NCBI GenBank assembly: GCA_016721945.1
Contig: JADKHC010000020.1
Coordinates: 1 to 64,000, forward strand
Length of the DNA: 64,000 bases
Reading direction: 5' to 3'
Source of the DNA: Verrucomicrobiota bacterium
GTDB lineage: Bacteria; Verrucomicrobiota; Verrucomicrobiia; Opitutales; Opitutaceae
The notes beneath the pieces were generated by a model that saw nothing but the letters and a program-made list of their open reading frames with translations, had not been told where the DNA came from and made no database searches. Positions within the stretch are counted from its first letter, which is position 1; every line of letters starts with the position of its first letter. This document shows, one piece after another, positions 43,472 to 51,540 of the stretch. The translations under genes were made by a program, and so were the position numbers.

Positions 43472-44587
43472 ATGAGTGCCGCATCCCACGCCAGTCTTAG
43501 GCGGAGAAAAATCACCAAGCAAAGTCGTCAGCTCGCAAAGACAAAATTGCGCCCAAAACAGGCGAAGGCACGAAGCCTGCCAGAGCAGAACCTGCCCCCG
43601 CAATGGGCCCAGACGCAGGTCTTCCCCCAGTGCCGGATCGTGGCTTGGGAGGGAACGCTCAAGCCCTTGCGCGCGACCAGCCTTTTCCCGAAGATCGGAT
43701 CCTTCCTCGATTCAGCATTATTGATCCGCAAAGGTAATATTATCCACTGGGAAGAATCTATACATCCGCTGGATATTGGCCGGGTTCGCAATATAATCGC
43801 GAATACAGAACTTCTTCCCCTAACTATAGATTATCGCCTGGTTGATAAAAGTGGGGCGATCGCATGGGTTCGTCATTCTATAATCGAGATGACGAAAAAA
43901 GGTCGGCAGACCTCGGCCAAAGGTTTTGTCTGCGACATCCAGACCGAAAAAGAACTCGAGACGGAGAGTCTTCGCATCAGCGAGCGCGAGCAAAACCGCA
44001 TCGGACAGGATTTGCATGATGATCTCTGTCAGGTGCTCGCAGGCGTGAGCTGCCTGATGCGCGTTGCCGAGGGACGATTGGCGAGCAAGGTCCCTGAGGA
44101 GATTCCGTACCTCACCGAGCTCAACCAGCAAATTATCGAGGCGATGCATCGCACGCGCGCACTCACGCACGGATTGTTTCCCGGGAAAATTCAGATTGCC
44201 GATATGCGCGGTGCATTGTTAGAACTTGCTTCTCAAGTCCGGACTCGCTTCCAGGTGGAGGTTAAGACAGAGTTTATCGGACGTTTTCCTAAACATAGCT
44301 CCAACCAGATAATACAGATTTATAGACTCACTCAGGAAGCGATCAGCAACGCCATCAAGCACGGGCATGCAAATTGCATCGAGGTGCGCCTAGAAGCAAA
44401 ACCAACTAATATGTTCCTCTCGATCATCGATAACGGCTCGGGCTTGACCCAGACCGAACCCGGTGAAAAAGGTGTTGGGCTTAATATCATGCAATATCGT
44501 ACACGGACTCTCGGTGGTGAATTCACCATCGGTAACGCACCCGAGCGGGGCGTACGCGTGACTCTGCAGTATCCGTTTGAGCGTTGA
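43472..44587 (+). CDS. NarX/DegS-type sensor histidine kinase (HisKA_3)
   Basis: A 371-residue soluble kinase. The N-terminal 45 residues are very basic (LRRRKITKQSRQLAKTKLRPKQAKARS). A PAS-like domain covers about residues 55-160 (VRHSIIEMTKKGRQTSAKGFVCDIQTEKE at its end). The HisKA_3 region has ISEREQNRIGQDLHDDLCQVLAGVSCLM with the phospho-His. The ATPase part has LTQEAISNAIKHGHANCIEV, IIDNGSGL, and GVGLNIMQYRTRTLGG. It ends 8 bases before the LuxR-type regulator start, its obvious partner. Confidence 0.93.
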   Translation: MSAASHASLRRRKITKQSRQLAKTKLRPKQAKARSLPEQNLPPQWAQTQVFPQCRIVAWEGTLKPLRATSLFPKIGSFLDSALLIRKGNIIHWEESIHPLDIGRVRNIIANTELLPLTIDYRLVDKSGAIAWVRHSIIEMTKKGRQTSAKGFVCDIQTEKELETESLRISEREQNRIGQDLHDDLCQVLAGVSCLMRVAEGRLASKVPEEIPYLTELNQQIIEAMHRTRALTHGLFPGKIQIADMRGALLELASQVRTRFQVEVKTEFIGRFPKHSSNQIIQIYRLTQEAISNAIKHGHANCIEVRLEAKPTNMFLSIIDNGSGLTQTEPGEKGVGLNIMQYRTRTLGGEFTIGNAPERGVRVTLQYPFER

Positions 44588-44595
44588 TTTGCACC

Positions 44596-45261
44596 ATGCT
44601 CGTTAAAACCCGCATTTTTATCGTCGATGATCATCCCTTACTGCGACGCGGGCTTGCAGAGCTGATTAATCGCGAGACCGACATGGTGTTTTGCGGTGAA
44701 GCCGAGGACTCTCCTTCAGCCATGAAGTTGATCACGCAGATCAAGCCCGATCTGGTGATTGTCGATATCTCGCTCAAGGGCTATAACGGCATCGAGCTCA
44801 TCAAAAACATCAAAGCCTTCGATCAGAAGATCCAGGTGCTGGTCCTTTCGATGCACGACGAGTCGATCTATGCGATGCGTGTGCTAAAGGCAGGCGCCAA
44901 GGCCTACGTGATGAAGCAGGAGATAACCGAAAAGGTTATGGAGGGCGTCCGACGTATCCGTGCAGGCAAAGTTTTCGTCAGCGAACGTGTCGCCAGCCGC
45001 ATGCTCGACCAGGTCGTGGTTGGCGGAGATCCGACGTCGGATTCGCCGGTCGATCAATTGAGCGATCGCGAGCTCGAAATCGTCAATATGATCGGCAGTG
45101 GGCAACCCACCCGCGAGATTGCGGCGAAGCTCCATATCAGTATCAAGACCGTCGAATCACACCGCGCCCGTATCAAAGAGAAGCTCAATCTAGAGAATGC
45201 CATCCAGCTGGTTCAATTTTGCGTCCGCTGGGTGGAAGATGGTGCTCGAAACAGCGGGTAA
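44596..45261 (+). CDS. NarL/FixJ-family response regulator
   Basis: A 221-residue DNA-binding regulator. Receiver: IFIVDDHPLLRRGLAELI, LVIVDISLKGYNGIEL with phospho-Asp, and VLVLSMHDESIYAMRVLKAGAKAYVMKQ. The C-terminal LuxR helix-turn-helix is LSDRELEIVNMIGSGQPTREIAAKLHISIKTVESHRARIKEKLNL. ATG at 44596 follows the kinase stop by 8 bases. Targets are not evident; the divergent receivers at 42348-43201 may belong to the same pathway. Confidence 0.96.
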   Translation: MLVKTRIFIVDDHPLLRRGLAELINRETDMVFCGEAEDSPSAMKLITQIKPDLVIVDISLKGYNGIELIKNIKAFDQKIQVLVLSMHDESIYAMRVLKAGAKAYVMKQEITEKVMEGVRRIRAGKVFVSERVASRMLDQVVVGGDPTSDSPVDQLSDRELEIVNMIGSGQPTREIAAKLHISIKTVESHRARIKEKLNLENAIQLVQFCVRWVEDGARNSG

Positions 45262-45281
45262 CTCGAGCCAGTCAGCGCGTA

Positions 45282-45562
45282 GCGCTTTTCCTCATGGATT
45301 ATCCCGCACGCGAACGCCTGAAAATCATCGGCCACGCCAGCATACTCGCCCCGACCGAGGCCGCCGACCTGCTTACTCAACTCGTCGTTCCAAAGGTGCC
45401 ATGATCGAACGTGTTTTCCGCATCGATTTGGTAGGCTTCGACTGGAACTGCCCAAAATACATCACGCCGCGCTTCACCACCGACGAAATCGAACAAGTAG
45501 TCGCTCCCCTGAAAACGCGCATCGCCGAACTCGAGGCCGCGCTCGGTCAGAATAAAAAATAA
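45282..45562 (+). pseudogene. C-terminal fragment of a pyridoxamine-5'-phosphate-oxidase-like protein
   Basis: Two frames in succession give the end of a PNPOx-like flavin-binding protein. VALFLMDYPARERLKIIGHA is read from 45282 and ends at TGA 45402-45404. MIERVFRIDLVGFDWNCPKY and ITPRFTTDEIEQVV are read from ATG 45401 to 45562. In intact family members these are consecutive (FLMDYPxRxRLK..., then GFDWNCPQHITPRF). The N-terminal hundred or so residues are missing, and the preceding regulator gene ends only 20 bases upstream. It is a truncated, frameshifted remnant. Confidence 0.75.
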
Positions 45563-45682
45563 CCACATTCAATCTACCAACAACAATCAGTCGCGTTCCT
45601 CGATGAACTGGTGAATACTCGCCACTCGCGCCAGCGATTCACGGTTGGATACTGATGCAGTATCGCCGCATTGCGCCCATCC

Positions 45683-45913
45683 CTACGGCGCCGGCGGAAG
45701 TGAGCGCAAGTAAAGTTCTTCCACTTTCGCCCGTGCCCACGGCGTCTTGCGCAAAAACGTCAGACTCGATTTCACACTCGGATCAAAGAGAAAGCAGCGC
45801 ACCGGAATCCGGCGGCCAAGCTCTGCCCAACCATACTCCTCCGCCAAACACGTGACAATTTTCTCCAGGGTGACTCCGTGGAGCGGATCGGTGGACTTCG
45901 GCGGCGTGCTCAT
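45683..45913 (-). CDS. VF530 (DUF2132) family small DNA-binding-type protein
   Basis: From ATG at 45913 the product has 76 residues: STDPLHGVTLEKIVTCLAEEYGWAELGRRIPVRCFLFDPSVKSSLTFLRKTPWARAKVEELYL. This is a near-textbook VF530 sequence, with DPLHGVTLE, YGWxELGxxIxIRCF and SSLxFLRKTPWAR. Members are thought to bind DNA. The start codon overlaps the stop of the HAD gene by 4 bases, so it is translated together with it. Confidence 0.93.
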   Translation of the reverse strand: MSTPPKSTDPLHGVTLEKIVTCLAEEYGWAELGRRIPVRCFLFDPSVKSSLTFLRKTPWARAKVEELYLRSLPPAP

Positions 45914-46617
45914 GGACGACAGGTTGCAAGTAACTGCGGAAGGGCACGAATATTTTCTATGCAAAAAAAACGGGGATTATCCGCAGGCAATTCCTCCACG
46001 CGCTCGGCCTCCCAGGTCAGGTGATACGGAATGTGAACGCCGGCCCCACCAAGCTCGAGCACAGGAAGTATGTCAGACTTCGCTGAGTTTCCAACCATCA
46101 GAAACCGTTCAGCCGGTATTCCACGACGCGATAAAATCTGCTCGTAAGTCCCGACGTTCTTTTCGGAAACGATTTCGACTGCCTCAAAATATTGCGCCAA
46201 CCCGGACTTCATCACCTTGCGCTCCTGGTCGCGCAGATCGCCTTTCGTGATCAAAATCATGCGATGGTCGCCCGCCAGCGTGCGCAAGACTTCCTCCACG
46301 CCATCGAGCAACACCACCGGGTGCCGCAGCATCTCCTGACCTAGGCCGATCAGCTCGCGGATTTCGTCGGCACTGATTTTTCCTTGGGTAAGCTCGATCG
46401 CCGTTTCGATGGCTGAAAGCATAAACCCTTTCACTCCGTAGCCATAGAGTTCGAGATTGCGCATCTCCGTCGCAAACAAAGTCCGGTCAACGGTCGCCAC
46501 ATCATGATGACGTCCCAGCAGCGCGCGGTAACGTTCATGCACCTGCTCAAAAATGGTTTCGTTGTGCCACAGTGTGTCGTCGGCATCGAAACCGATCACC
46601 CATGCGTTTTCATTCAT
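45910..46617 (-). CDS. HAD-superfamily hydrolase
   Basis: A 235-residue cytoplasmic protein. Motif I is VIGFDADDTLWHN (nucleophile and acid Asp), motif II is MILITKGDLRDQERK, and motif III/IV is SEKNVGTYEQILSRRGIPAERFLMVGNSAKSDILPVLELGG. These are typical of phosphoglycolate-phosphatase or YjjG-like hydrolases; the substrate is unassigned. ATG at 46617 has GGAG five bases upstream and is preferred to the TTG at 46629. It is divergent from arsR, 123 bases apart, and cotranscribed with the VF530 gene. Confidence 0.93.
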   Translation of the reverse strand: MNENAWVIGFDADDTLWHNETIFEQVHERYRALLGRHHDVATVDRTLFATEMRNLELYGYGVKGFMLSAIETAIELTQGKISADEIRELIGLGQEMLRHPVVLLDGVEEVLRTLAGDHRMILITKGDLRDQERKVMKSGLAQYFEAVEIVSEKNVGTYEQILSRRGIPAERFLMVGNSAKSDILPVLELGGAGVHIPYHLTWEAERVEELPADNPRFFCIENIRALPQLLATCRP

Positions 46618-46696
46618 GACTCCAATCAAGCGCCGAGCCTATCGCATGCAAGCACGGGATCGACCACCGGTCACGCTGCGTCACAATATCGAAACA

Positions 46697-46716
46697 ATAT
46701 ACCGCTTGCGGTATAT
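46697..46716. promoter_or_regulatory. Palindromic operator, candidate ArsR site
   Basis: ATATACCGCTTGCGGTATAT has perfect 9-base arms around TT. It lies 24 bases upstream of the arsR start, between the divergent HAD gene and the ars cluster. ArsR-family repressors bind such AT-flanked palindromes at their own promoters. Confidence 0.7.
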
Positions 46717-46740
46717 GCCTTTTGCGGCATGTTCCTGCCG

Positions 46741-47118
46741 ATGGATTTGGTCCGCATCTACGAATGCCTTTGCGACAGCACCCGGCTGCGCATCCTTGCC
46801 CTGCTCGGCGGCGGTCCACTTTGCGTCTGCCACATTCAGGATATCCTCGGCGAGTCGCAGGTGAAAATCTCCAAACACCTCGCCTACTTAAAAACTCGCG
46901 GCCTCGTCGAGTCCTCGCGCGAGGGGAACTGGATGATGTACAGCATCGCCGCCAAGCCATCGCCAGAACTGAAGGCCAACCTCGCCTGCCTGCAGGACTG
47001 CTCACGGGAAGACCCCGTATTCAAACGCGACTCAACCAAGCTCACCAAACTTCGCACCCGTCTGGCCAAGCCCGCATGCCCCTGCGCGATCCGCACAGCA
47101 GCCAAACGCTCGACCTAA
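46741..47118 (+). CDS. arsR: ArsR-family transcriptional repressor
   Basis: A 125-residue winged-helix regulator. Residues 1-75 show IYECLCDSTRLRILALLGGGPLCVCHIQDILGESQVKISKHLAYLKTRGLV. The CVCH segment is at the position of the arsenite-binding ELCVCDL motif of classical ArsR proteins. Further cysteines near the C-terminus (CLQDCS, PACPC) could add ligands. It precedes arsC and acr3 on the same strand and has a 20-base palindrome in its promoter, so it should repress the cluster until arsenite binds. An in-frame ATG at 46729 is an alternative start. Confidence 0.93.
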   Translation: MDLVRIYECLCDSTRLRILALLGGGPLCVCHIQDILGESQVKISKHLAYLKTRGLVESSREGNWMMYSIAAKPSPELKANLACLQDCSREDPVFKRDSTKLTKLRTRLAKPACPCAIRTAAKRST

Positions 47119-47158
47119 ACTTACAACTTATCACTTGCCCCTTACCACCTAACTACTC

Positions 47159-47605
47159 ATGAGCACCAAGCCCACCGTCCTCGTCCTCTGCACCGGCAAC
47201 TCCTGTCGCAGCCACCTCGCCGAAGGCATTCTAAAATCCGTCGCCGGCGATATCCTCAACGTCGTCAGCGCCGGCTCCAAACCCGCCGGTTACGTCCACC
47301 CGCTTGCCATCGTCGCGATGAAGGAGATCGGCATCGATATCTCCGGCCACCGCTCGAAGTCCTGGAACGAATTCATAAACGAACCAATCGAAACCGTCAT
47401 AACGGTTTGCGGTAACGCCGATCAGGCCTGCCCGATCTTCCCCGGTCAGGTCAACCGCCACCACTGGCCATTCTACGATCCAGCTCACGCCACCGGCAAC
47501 GACGAGGAAAAGCTCGCCGTGTTTCGAAAAGTCCGCGACGAGATCCGCCGCCAGTTTACCGCCTACGCCGACGGCCGCCGCGACGCATTAAAAGGCAAAC
47601 CCTGA
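47159..47605 (+). CDS. arsC: Arsenate reductase, low-molecular-weight phosphatase type
   Basis: A 148-residue protein with the phosphatase loop CTGNSCRS at residues 11-18 and SAGSKPAGYVHPLAIVAMKEIGIDISGHRSKSW, as in ArsC and LMW tyrosine phosphatases. VITVCGNADQACPIFPG supplies the further cysteines used in thioredoxin-linked arsenate reduction, and HHWPFYDPA carries the general-acid Asp. It reduces arsenate to arsenite for export by the ACR3 pump encoded downstream. Confidence 0.94.
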   Translation: MSTKPTVLVLCTGNSCRSHLAEGILKSVAGDILNVVSAGSKPAGYVHPLAIVAMKEIGIDISGHRSKSWNEFINEPIETVITVCGNADQACPIFPGQVNRHHWPFYDPAHATGNDEEKLAVFRKVRDEIRRQFTAYADGRRDALKGKP

Positions 47606-47682
47606 GCCAAAACCCGCCGGTCCGTTTGTCATCTATTAAATGACATAACATCTCACCACGCCCTAAATCACTCCTCTCCCTC

Positions 47683-47715
47683 ATTAGCGTCTATTAGCGT
47701 TCATCAGCGGTTAAA
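47683..47715. repeat. Isolated triple TTAGCG motif (element end)
   Basis: ATTAGCG (47683), ATTAGCG (47693), ATCAGCGGTTAAA (47703): the same 10-base period as the right end of the 173-bp TTAGCG elements, but with no matching left end nearby. It lies between arsC and acr3. Confidence 0.65.
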
Positions 47716-47742
47716 ATTTACGCCTTCTTCTTTCTCTTTTCC

Positions 47743-48801
47743 ATGTCCGATTCCGTCGCCAAAAACCTATCCTTTCTCGATCGCTATCTCACCGTCTGGA
47801 TCTTCGCCGCGATGGCGCTGGGTGTCGCGCTTGGGCATTTTGTGATCTCCGACCCGGCGGCGTTCTTCGCACCGATGACAGTCGGCACCACCAATCTCCC
47901 CATCGCCGTCGGACTCATCCTTATGATGTATCCGCCGCTCGCGAAGGTGAAATATTCGCAACTCCCTCGGCTCTTCGCCGATACCCGCGTTCTCACCCTT
48001 TCACTTGTCCAAAACTGGGTGATTGGTCCTATCCTCATGTTCGTTCTCGCGATTACGCTGCTGCGCGATCACCCCGACTACATGGTCGGCCTCATCCTGG
48101 TCGGTATCGCGCGCTGCATCGCGATGGTCCTCGTCTGGAACGATCTGGCCAAGGGCAGTCGCGAATACGCCGCCGGTCTGGTCGCGATCAACAGCATTGC
48201 GCAAATCCTCACCTATAGTTTCTACGCTTGGCTCTTTGTCACGGTTCTCCCCCCATACTTTGGACTCAAAGGCGTGATCGTACCCGTCGCGATGGGCGAC
48301 ATTTTCCGCAGCGTTATGATTTACCTCGGCATTCCGTTCGCTGCCGGTGTGCTCAGCCGCGTAATCCTTGTGCCGCTCAAGGGCGAGGAATGGTACGAGA
48401 AGAAATTCCTCCCGCGCATCTCGCCGATCACACTCAGCGCACTGCTGTTCACCATCGTGATGATGTTCACGTTCAAGGGCGAGGCCATCGTCCGCCTGCC
48501 TCTCGACGTCGTGCGCATCGCAATTCCACTCGTGATCTATTTCGCGATCATGTTCCTCGTGAGTTTCTTCATGGCGAAAAAACTCGGTGCCGACTACCCG
48601 CGCTCAACCACGCTCGCCTTCACCTCGGCGGGTAACAATTTCGAACTCGCCATCGCCGTGGCCATTGCGGTCTTTGGCCTGAATTCCGGCGTGGCCTTCG
48701 CCGCCGTCGTCGGCCCGCTGATCGAAGTCCCTGCGCTCATCGCGCTCGTCCACGTCGCCCTGCGCCTGCAAAAACACTTCGCCCAACCCGGACCAAAGTA
48801 A
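47743..48801 (+). CDS. acr3: ACR3-family arsenite efflux transporter
   Basis: A 352-residue inner-membrane protein with about ten TM segments. Recognisable family stretches include FLDRYLTVWIFAAMALGVALG, LILMMYPPLAKVKY, GLILVGIARCIAMVLVWNDLAKG (with the conserved Cys), AINSIAQILTYSFYAW, and SAGNNFELAIAVAIAVFG (conserved Glu). It exports arsenite using the proton gradient. The final stop codon lies within a terminator hairpin. It completes the arsR-arsC-acr3 cluster. Confidence 0.96.
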   Translation: MSDSVAKNLSFLDRYLTVWIFAAMALGVALGHFVISDPAAFFAPMTVGTTNLPIAVGLILMMYPPLAKVKYSQLPRLFADTRVLTLSLVQNWVIGPILMFVLAITLLRDHPDYMVGLILVGIARCIAMVLVWNDLAKGSREYAAGLVAINSIAQILTYSFYAWLFVTVLPPYFGLKGVIVPVAMGDIFRSVMIYLGIPFAAGVLSRVILVPLKGEEWYEKKFLPRISPITLSALLFTIVMMFTFKGEAIVRLPLDVVRIAIPLVIYFAIMFLVSFFMAKKLGADYPRSTTLAFTSAGNNFELAIAVAIAVFGLNSGVAFAAVVGPLIEVPALIALVHVALRLQKHFAQPGPK

Positions 48802-48823
48802 CCTACTAGATTACTTTGGTTTT
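48793..48823 (+). terminator. Terminator overlapping the acr3 stop codon
   Basis: CCAAAGTAA (48793-48801, including the stop TAA) pairs perfectly with TTACTTTGG (48811-48819), followed by TTTTC. It lies between convergent genes. Confidence 0.75.
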
Positions 48824-48873
48824 CGGGACTTCAGCCAACTAGATCGCAGGGAGTCCGCAGTAGGAAAAAACGA

Positions 48874-51015
48874 TCAGAACTCCAAGCGCAGGCCCGCCGT
48901 GAAACTCCGGCCGGGCACTGGCGCTACATCCTTCAGGAAGGACGCGTGCACGCGGGCCGTCTCGTCGAGCAGATTCGATCCCCGGACGAAGAGTTCCCAT
49001 GTAATTCCCCCGGCAACGAACCGATACGCACCGCCAAGGCTGGCAAGATCGTAGGCCTTCGAGGTCGTTTCCGTCGGAGCAACACGATCCTGTTCGTTCA
49101 CATGGCGCCACTCAGCCGTCAGGGACCATCGTCCCGCACGCCAGTCGATTCCCGCACCATAACGCACCGGAGTCGTGCGAGGCAACGGCGTGCCGTCAGT
49201 GGTGTTTGTCGCACGCACGGTATCGGCCATCACGCGGAAATCCAAAATCCGGTTTTTCTGCTCGTGAACGTGAAAGGTTAGCTCCACTTCACCGCCGTAC
49301 AAGCGCGCGTCACGCTGCACAAACGCGTAGATCGGAAGCTCCGCTTCTTCATCTTCATCACCGTTCGGCTGCTCGAAGATGTAACCATCAAACTGATTCA
49401 AAAACACGCTGACTTCCCCGGTGACGAAGCCCACCCGTTTGCGCACGCTGAAATCGATTCCAGTCGATTTTTCCTTCGAGAGATTCACATCGCCGACCTC
49501 GTAGGCTCCCGTGCCGGCGTGCGGACCGTCGGCATAAAGTTCCTGCGCGTTGGGTGCTCGTTCGTTGGACGAAGCCGAAAGCGCGAACGTAAACGTATCG
49601 GTCGCGCGCCAGATCACGCCGCCCGTGAAGGTGGCGACGGTGTGACTGCGCGCCTCAAGTCCGCTGGCGACGTCGGGTGAAACTTTTTGTTTTTCGAGAC
49701 GGCCGCCGAACTGCGCCGTCCAACGCTCCAGCGGAATCTCTTCGTAGAGGAAGAGGCCGTGGTTCCGCGTCACGGAGGGTGGCACGAAAGCCTCCTCGCC
49801 CGCCGCCGAAAAATCGCTGCGTGAAAACTGCCAGCCAAACGCACCTTCCATGCCGGCGGCCTTCGCGTGGAGGAGTTCCAGACGGCCCTCATACGCGCTG
49901 TTTTCGAAATGCGTGCCAACCGTTTCTCCTTCGAGTTCGCTGTGCTCGTAGTCGGCCACGCCAAGTTGGAATTTCGCCGCACGCAGCAGGTCGGACGGAG
50001 CTAACCACTCGCCATGCGCATCCCAGCGGCGCTGGCGAAGATCAAGCTTCACGCCCTCTTCTTCATGCACGGCCTCCTCCACGGGTTCCTCTTCTTCGTG
50101 ATTGTGATGCTCGTGCCCGGGCACGCCGTAGAATGAGTCAAATCCGCTGTAAGCCACGCCGGCATGCCAGTCCTTGCCGATGTACGAGAGGCCAAAGGAC
50201 GCACCTTTTGTCTCTGTCGCACTATTCGGCAAACGGCCGCGCGCTGGCGGGCCCTCCTCTTCGGCGTTGTGATCGGTTAGTAATTCTGGCGTTTCGGCGA
50301 AGTCGGGAATGCGAATGTCGTCGGTCTTGCGACTGAAACCGTCCAGGCGCCACGCAATTTCCCCCACCGCTCCCGTCAACATCCCAGCCCCGGCGCGCTC
50401 GTCGGCCACCGTGTTGCCACGCGCCTCGAACCGCCCGCCGAGAGCACGCTCGGGCAGGGTTTCCGGGATTCGTCCGTCGATCACGTTGACCACGCCGCCG
50501 ATGGCGCTACCGCCATAAAGCAAAGATGCCGGTCCGCGCACAATCTCCACGCGATCGATCAACAACGGCTCCAAACTCACCGCGTGATCAGGGCTGACCA
50601 CTGAGGCATCGAGCGTGCCCACTCCGCCCGTGAGCACGCGCACGCGGTCACCACCCAACCCGCGGATGATCGGACGCCCGGCACCCGGGCCGAAATAGGT
50701 CGAGTCGACACCCGGCGTACCGGCGAGCGTGTCGCCAAGCGTTGGCTGCAACCGCTGGGCAAGCTCCTGGCCACCCAAAACGGCGGCGCTTTGCACAAAA
50801 TCGAATTTCGACTTCGGCTCGACGGTTCCCGTGATAATCATCGTATCCAGATGATGGATATCGTCGGCGTCGTCCGGACGTGCCGGACTGGCCAGGGCGA
50901 CCGCAGAGGTGGTTTCGGCAGGCTCCACAACCGGTGGAGTCTGCGCAGGGAGAAAAGGAGCGCCAGCCGAAGCCGCGCCCAAGAATAAAAATAGAGATAG
51001 AAATTGTTTGTTCAT
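48874..51015 (-). CDS. TonB-dependent receptor, ZnuD-like (probable zinc uptake)
   Basis: A 713-residue outer-membrane receptor. A signal peptide (MNKQFLSLFLFLGAASAGAPFLPAQ) is followed by a plug with TLGDTLAGTPGVDSTYFGPGAGRPIIRGLGGDRVRVL and AVSLEPLLIDRVEIVRGPASLLYGGSAIGGVVNV. An extracellular barrel loop at about residues 301-320 is extremely His/Glu-rich (HEHHNHEEEEPVEEAVHEEE), as in zinc receptors of the ZnuD type. The barrel ends GLRLEF. The plug sequence and metal-rich loop support zinc uptake; the metal is inference. A small His/Cys membrane protein and a copper receptor lie upstream. Confidence 0.9.
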   Translation of the reverse strand: MNKQFLSLFLFLGAASAGAPFLPAQTPPVVEPAETTSAVALASPARPDDADDIHHLDTMIITGTVEPKSKFDFVQSAAVLGGQELAQRLQPTLGDTLAGTPGVDSTYFGPGAGRPIIRGLGGDRVRVLTGGVGTLDASVVSPDHAVSLEPLLIDRVEIVRGPASLLYGGSAIGGVVNVIDGRIPETLPERALGGRFEARGNTVADERAGAGMLTGAVGEIAWRLDGFSRKTDDIRIPDFAETPELLTDHNAEEEGPPARGRLPNSATETKGASFGLSYIGKDWHAGVAYSGFDSFYGVPGHEHHNHEEEEPVEEAVHEEEGVKLDLRQRRWDAHGEWLAPSDLLRAAKFQLGVADYEHSELEGETVGTHFENSAYEGRLELLHAKAAGMEGAFGWQFSRSDFSAAGEEAFVPPSVTRNHGLFLYEEIPLERWTAQFGGRLEKQKVSPDVASGLEARSHTVATFTGGVIWRATDTFTFALSASSNERAPNAQELYADGPHAGTGAYEVGDVNLSKEKSTGIDFSVRKRVGFVTGEVSVFLNQFDGYIFEQPNGDEDEEAELPIYAFVQRDARLYGGEVELTFHVHEQKNRILDFRVMADTVRATNTTDGTPLPRTTPVRYGAGIDWRAGRWSLTAEWRHVNEQDRVAPTETTSKAYDLASLGGAYRFVAGGITWELFVRGSNLLDETARVHASFLKDVAPVPGRSFTAGLRLEF

Positions 51016-51139
51016 GTTAGGTCAGGTTTTCAGACGATGGGAAACGCCACTGCCACGACCGGCAAAAAAGCCGCATCGCATGCGCAGTGGGTCAAAGCGG
51101 CCGAAAAACTCCGGCCGCCATCAATCACTCACAACCAGC

Positions 51140-51403
51140 TCAACAAGCTGGTGGAGCCCGCCCGGGCAACAGCCTGAATGCAGGCGCCTGAACATATTCA
51201 CTCCGCCAAAATACCGCTCGATTCAGCAGCCGCCAGACAACAACTGCCAGAACTAATTCTGCCACCAGCGGATCGACACCGTGGGCAAACACCGTCACCG
51301 CACACACGTGTTCGGCAGAGTCGGCATCCGCATGGATGCACTCGTGCGCAGCCGGCAAAACTTGGAGCACCCCAAGCAGCAACACCAACGCCACAAGCAA
51401 CAT
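51140..51403 (-). CDS. Small membrane protein with His/Cys motif, next to metal receptors
   Basis: From ATG at 51403 (GTGGAGCG just upstream) the product has 87 residues. A hydrophobic start (MLLVALVLLLGVLQVLPAA) is followed by HECIHADADSAEHVCAVTVFAHGVD and a second hydrophobic stretch (PLVAELVLAVVVWRLL). The CxHxDxDxxxHxCAVTxFxHG pattern appears to be a compact metal-ligand cluster. The frame extends to a GTG at 51475. It lies between two TonB-dependent metal receptor genes on the same strand. The family name is unknown to me; a role in metal handling is inference. Confidence 0.65.
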   Translation of the reverse strand: MLLVALVLLLGVLQVLPAAHECIHADADSAEHVCAVTVFAHGVDPLVAELVLAVVVWRLLNRAVFWRSEYVQAPAFRLLPGRAPPAC

Positions 51404-51540
51404 CGCTCCACCCCGTTTGAGTGGCGCGGTGTGACGCTGGATGATGGCTGGAAGGCAATTCACGGCTTTAGACACTTCGTTATATCAAAGTCGTCAAGCG
51501 GCTCTCTGTGCCGATCCCGTGAACTCCTTAAACGGAACGC

